Origin: an uncultured Acetatifactor sp.
Lineage (GTDB): Bacteria > Bacillota > Clostridia > Lachnospirales > Lachnospiraceae
Reading direction: 5' to 3'
NCBI GenBank assembly: GCA_910584235.1
Contig: CAJTZD010000073.1
Span: 1-16,224 of the forward strand
DNA length: 16,224 nucleotides
The stretch's first letter is position 1; each line of letters opens with the position of its first letter. Of this stretch, positions 14,077 to 16,224 are shown piece after piece. Made by a program: the position numbers and the translations under genes. The notes beneath the pieces were generated by a model. That model saw nothing but the letters and a program-made list of their open reading frames with translations, made no database searches and was not told the origin of the DNA.

Positions 14077-14952
14077 CTATAACGGCTTACCGGTCAGCAT
14101 CTCGTATGCCTGCAGATACTTCTCAATGGTCCTCTGTACCACATCTTCCGGCAGGACCCAGTTGTTGTCAGGATTGGCTTTCAGCCAGTCTCTGGCGAAC
14201 TGCTTGTCGAAAGAGGGCTGGCCGTGTCCGGGTTCATAAGCGTCCGCAGGCCAGAAACGGGAACTGTCGGGTGTGAGCATCTCGTCTGCCAGTACAATGT
14301 TGCCCGCCTCGTCCAGGCCGAACTCAAACTTGGTATCGGCGATGATGATGCCGCGGCTTAAGGCATAGTCGGCGCATTTTTTGTAGAGGGCGAGGGTGTA
14401 GTCCCGAACTTTTTGGGCATATTCCTGCCCTTTTCCCGGGAATCGTTTTTCCAGGTAATCCACACTCTGCTCAAAAGAGATGTTTTCGTCGTGGTCGCCG
14501 ATCTCCGCTTTGGTGGAGGGGGTATAGATGGGTTCAGGCAGTTTGTCCGCCTCTTTTAATCCTTCCGGCAGGCGGATGCCACAGACAGTGCCGTCTTTCT
14601 GATAGCTGGCCCAGCCGCTTCCGGTGATGTAGCCTCTGACGATGCACTCTATGGGAATGATCTCCAGCTTCCTGCAAAGCATACTGTTTCCGTCGAATCT
14701 CTCCTGCCGGAAAAAGGCAGGCATATCTTTCACGTCCACGGAAAGCATATGATTGGGCAGGATATCCTTTGTCATATCGAACCAGAATCTGGACATCTGA
14801 GTCAGCACAGTGCCTTTCTTGTCCACTTTGTTGCCCAGGATCACGTCGAAGCAGCTGATCCGGTCCGTGGCGACCATGATCAGGCTGTCGCCATTGTCGT
14901 AAATCTCGCGTACCTTGCCCTCCTTGATGGGCTTGCATTCTTGAATGCTCAT
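14077..14952 (-). CDS. purC: SAICAR synthase
   Basis: Predicted 291-residue phosphoribosylaminoimidazole-succinocarboxamide synthase, which joins CAIR and aspartate with ATP in purine synthesis. The N-terminal nucleotide-binding strand pair KEGKVREIYD is at 10-19. The two family signatures are clear: LPIECIVRGYITGSGW-type motif at 99-114 (I100 in place of L) and IIADTKFEFG at 203-212, followed by LADEMLTPDSSRFW at 221-234. Length fits the longer, roughly 290-residue yeast-like type rather than the 240-residue Bacillus type. AAAGGAG lies 8 bases before the ATG. The product of PurC is a substrate of PurB, encoded 2.3 kb away on the other strand. It has its own leader and is not in an operon with the other purine genes here. 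Confidence 0.97.
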   Translation of the reverse strand: MSIQECKPIKEGKVREIYDNGDSLIMVATDRISCFDVILGNKVDKKGTVLTQMSRFWFDMTKDILPNHMLSVDVKDMPAFFRQERFDGNSMLCRKLEIIPIECIVRGYITGSGWASYQKDGTVCGIRLPEGLKEADKLPEPIYTPSTKAEIGDHDENISFEQSVDYLEKRFPGKGQEYAQKVRDYTLALYKKCADYALSRGIIIADTKFEFGLDEAGNIVLADEMLTPDSSRFWPADAYEPGHGQPSFDKQFARDWLKANPDNNWVLPEDVVQRTIEKYLQAYEMLTGKPL

Positions 14953-14978
14953 GTTCTTGTCTCCTTTGCCTGTAAGTG

Positions 14979-15002
14979 AAGATACGTCTAAGGCCGTATC
15001 TT
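14979..15002 (-). promoter_or_regulatory. Small hairpin in the purC leader
   Basis: AAGATACG (14979-14986) and CGTATCTT (14995-15002) form a perfect 8-bp stem with an 8-base loop. It lies between the proposed purC promoter and the ribosome binding site, about 27 bases before the ATG. It is too small to be a purine riboswitch and has no T-run after it. A role in mRNA stability or translation is only a guess. Confidence 0.3.
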
Positions 15003-15022
15003 GCTGGTCTGTTCACGTTTTC

Positions 15023-15051
15023 AGTTTAGCACAGATACCCGGAAAGCACAA
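15023..15051 (-). promoter_or_regulatory. Likely promoter of purC
   Basis: On the minus strand, TTGTGC (15051-15046) is followed by a 17-base spacer and TAAACT (15028-15023), preceded directly by TGC, which makes an extended -10. The -35 matches only 3 of 6, so the extended -10 would carry the activity. It predicts a start near 15016 and a leader of about 64 bases. No PurR-box-like pair was seen nearby. Confidence 0.42.
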
Positions 15052-15165
15052 TAACGCGGAAAGGGAATCCGAAAAAACCGGTATTTTTTTGCCTGAAAGG
15101 GGGAATGTTAACAGCATGCGGCATGAATGCGAAAGCAATCGGGGCCCAAAGGAAACGGATACCGG

Positions 15166-15173
15166 AAAGGGAG
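15166..15173 (+). promoter_or_regulatory. Ribosome binding site fixing the protease start
   Basis: AAAGGGAG is followed by 6 bases and ATG at 15180. The frame is open 25 codons further up to another ATG at 15105, but that ATG and the intervening residues do not look like this family. The site supports 15180 as start. Confidence 0.7.
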
Positions 15174-15179
15174 AAGAAT

Positions 15180-15914
15180 ATGGCTGAAAAAAAGGAAGAC
15201 AGGAAGATAGAAAAAGAAGAGCACAGGGACGAAAGAATAGAGCAGACCGGCCAGGCCACACTGGATGAAAGCGACCGGCTTGGAGACATCCATCTGATCT
15301 CCATTATCGGGGAGATTGAGGGGCATGAGAATCTGTCTAATAATTCCAAGACCACGAAGTACGAGCATATTCTGCCCAGCCTGGCAGCCATTGAGGACAG
15401 TAAGGACATACAGGGCGTGCTGGTACTGTTAAACACCATGGGAGGGGATGTGGAGGCAGGCTTGGCCATAGCGGAGATGATCGCCTCCCTGAGCAAGCCC
15501 ACGGTATCCCTGGTGCTGGGCGGAAGCCATTCTATCGGGGTGCCCATTGCGGTGAGCACGGACTATTCTTTTATTGTGCCCACGGGAACCATGGTGATAC
15601 ATCCGGTGCGCATGAACGGCATGATCATCGGAGTACCCCAGACTTTTGACTATTTTAAACTGATACAAGACAGGATTACCGGTTTTGTCTGCAGCCATTG
15701 CCGGATAGACAAGAACACTTTGGAGGAACTGATGACAGAGACCGGTATTCTCACAAAGGATGTAGGTACGATCCTTGTGGGAGAGGAGGCGGTAAAGCAC
15801 GGCATCATTGATGAGGTGGGCGGCATTGACAGGGCCGTGGGGAAGCTGCGGTCTATGATTGAGACCGGTACTGGAACGGCGACATCCCCATCTTCCTGCG
15901 GAAGATCCTGCTGA
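15180..15914 (+). CDS. tepA: TepA/ClpP-like serine protease
   Basis: Predicted 244-residue member of the ClpP/crotonase-fold proteases, closest to the translocation-enhancing protein TepA (YmfB) of Bacillus. After a charged N-terminus (2-34) come the strand IHLISIIGEIEG (37-48), the glycine-rich oxyanion loop LNTMGGDVEAG (84-94), the nucleophile S118 in GGSHSIG, the catalytic histidine H141 in MVIHPVR, and a likely acid D194 in TKDVG. GVPQTFDYF at 151-159 is typical of TepA. It lacks a clear ClpP-type hydrophobic docking feature, so the need for a Clp ATPase is unknown. In Bacillus tepA lies near spoIIIE; here an AraC gene faces it instead. The last 20 codons overlap that gene, and the tail (ETGTGTATSPSSCGRSC) looks foreign to the family, suggesting the original 3' end was replaced. 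Confidence 0.9.
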   Translation: MAEKKEDRKIEKEEHRDERIEQTGQATLDESDRLGDIHLISIIGEIEGHENLSNNSKTTKYEHILPSLAAIEDSKDIQGVLVLLNTMGGDVEAGLAIAEMIASLSKPTVSLVLGGSHSIGVPIAVSTDYSFIVPTGTMVIHPVRMNGMIIGVPQTFDYFKLIQDRITGFVCSHCRIDKNTLEELMTETGILTKDVGTILVGEEAVKHGIIDEVGGIDRAVGKLRSMIETGTGTATSPSSCGRSC

Positions 15915-16224
15915 AATAATATGGGTCATGATAGCCAACTTCGGCGGCAACGGCGCTTATGCTCCTGTCGGTCTGGGAGAGGAGTTTGCAGGCTTCGCTG
16001 ATTCGCAGGCTGATGATATATTCGTTGGGCGAGACGCCGGTATGCCGTTTAAAGGCGCATCGGAAAGCGGTACAGCTCATATTCTCCATCCGGGCCAGGG
16101 CTTCGATGGGAATTGGCTCCTGGAAAGAGCGGTGGATATATTCAATGGCCAGCAAGGGCAGGCTGCTTTTGGAATCCGGGGCCCCGTACCGGCCCGTAAA
16201 GAGGAGGATTTCCCGCAGGGTGTA
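15853..16224 (-). CDS. AraC-family transcriptional regulator (5' part outside window)
   Basis: C-terminal DNA-binding domain of an AraC/XylS regulator. The frame is open to the window edge, so 123 residues are visible and the start and sensor domain lie beyond 16224. Counting from the edge, the first helix-turn-helix is in IEALARMENMSCTAFRCAFK (about 41-60) and the second in ISAVAAEVGYHDPYYFSRIF (about 88-107), ending with the family hallmark GMSPFQYR. A TTG at 16155 could be read as a start but the upstream codons stay in frame and protein-like (YTLREILLF at the edge), so it is probably internal. The effector and targets are unknown; such genes often control nearby sugar-uptake operons. Its 3' end overlaps the protease gene by 62 bases on the opposite strand. 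Confidence 0.93.
   Translation of the reverse strand, partial: YTLREILLFTGRYGAPDSKSSLPLLAIEYIHRSFQEPIPIEALARMENMSCTAFRCAFKRHTGVSPNEYIISLRISEACKLLSQTDRSISAVAAEVGYHDPYYFSRIFRRKMGMSPFQYRSQS

Noticed and set aside
15067..15087. A-run/T-run around ACCGGT as a terminator
   Set aside because: The symmetry breaks next to the ACCGGT core and no gene ends there on either strand; it lies between divergent genes.
15105..15179. Earlier ATG for the TepA-like protease
   Set aside because: No good ribosome binding site and a non-family N-terminus; AAAGGGAG is correctly placed for the ATG at 15180.
16153..16155. TTG as the start of a 100-residue AraC-like protein
   Set aside because: The frame continues open and protein-like to the window edge, and the conserved domain would be left without its usual N-terminal part; a gene cut by the window is simpler.

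Overview
The window looks like chromosomal DNA of a spore-forming member of the Lachnospiraceae (Clostridia). The reasons are the moderately GC-rich, purine-rich coding strands with strong AGGAG-type ribosome binding sites, a SpoIID-type sporulation-related protein, the long form of adenylosuccinate lyase, a TepA/ClpP-like protease, and a four-gene block of the DUF5717/DUF5716 type that I know from memory as characteristic of that family. No rRNA, tRNA, CRISPR array, insertion sequence or phage gene was seen.

Layout. Bases 1-76 may hold the last codons of an unidentified gene. At 186-1466 (minus) lies a SpoIID-like protein with a C-terminal peptidoglycan-binding domain, closed by a hairpin terminator. 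Divergent from it, behind a good sigma-A promoter, is a two-gene ABC transporter (1611-3118). Next comes a compact block of four plus-strand genes (3262-10221): a 1187-residue beta/alpha-solenoid protein, an Hsp70/actin-fold ATPase-like protein, a TPR protein, and a coiled-coil protein anchored by a two-helix membrane hairpin. They are preceded by an extended -10 promoter with a 12-bp perfect inverted repeat beside it. Then come purB (10313-11776), a PurF-family protein (11801-13207) and a PlsC-type acyltransferase (13272-14003). A perfect 17-bp hairpin separates these from the convergent purC (14077-14952, minus). A TepA/ClpP-like serine protease (15180-15914) follows and ends tail-to-tail, overlapping by 62 bp, with an AraC-family regulator that runs off the right edge.

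How the genes work together. purB and purC are ordinary steps of purine synthesis. The PurF-family protein keeps the PRPP-binding loop and four cysteines placed like the Fe-S ligands of PurF, but has lost the nucleophilic cysteine and the other glutamine-site residues. It is probably ammonia-dependent, or has a changed job. The four-gene block is the best candidate for an undescribed system: an Hsp70-like nucleotide-binding protein, two helical-repeat scaffold proteins and a membrane coiled-coil anchor, co-directional and tightly spaced. Its function is unknown, and what is said here about it is inference from sequence architecture.
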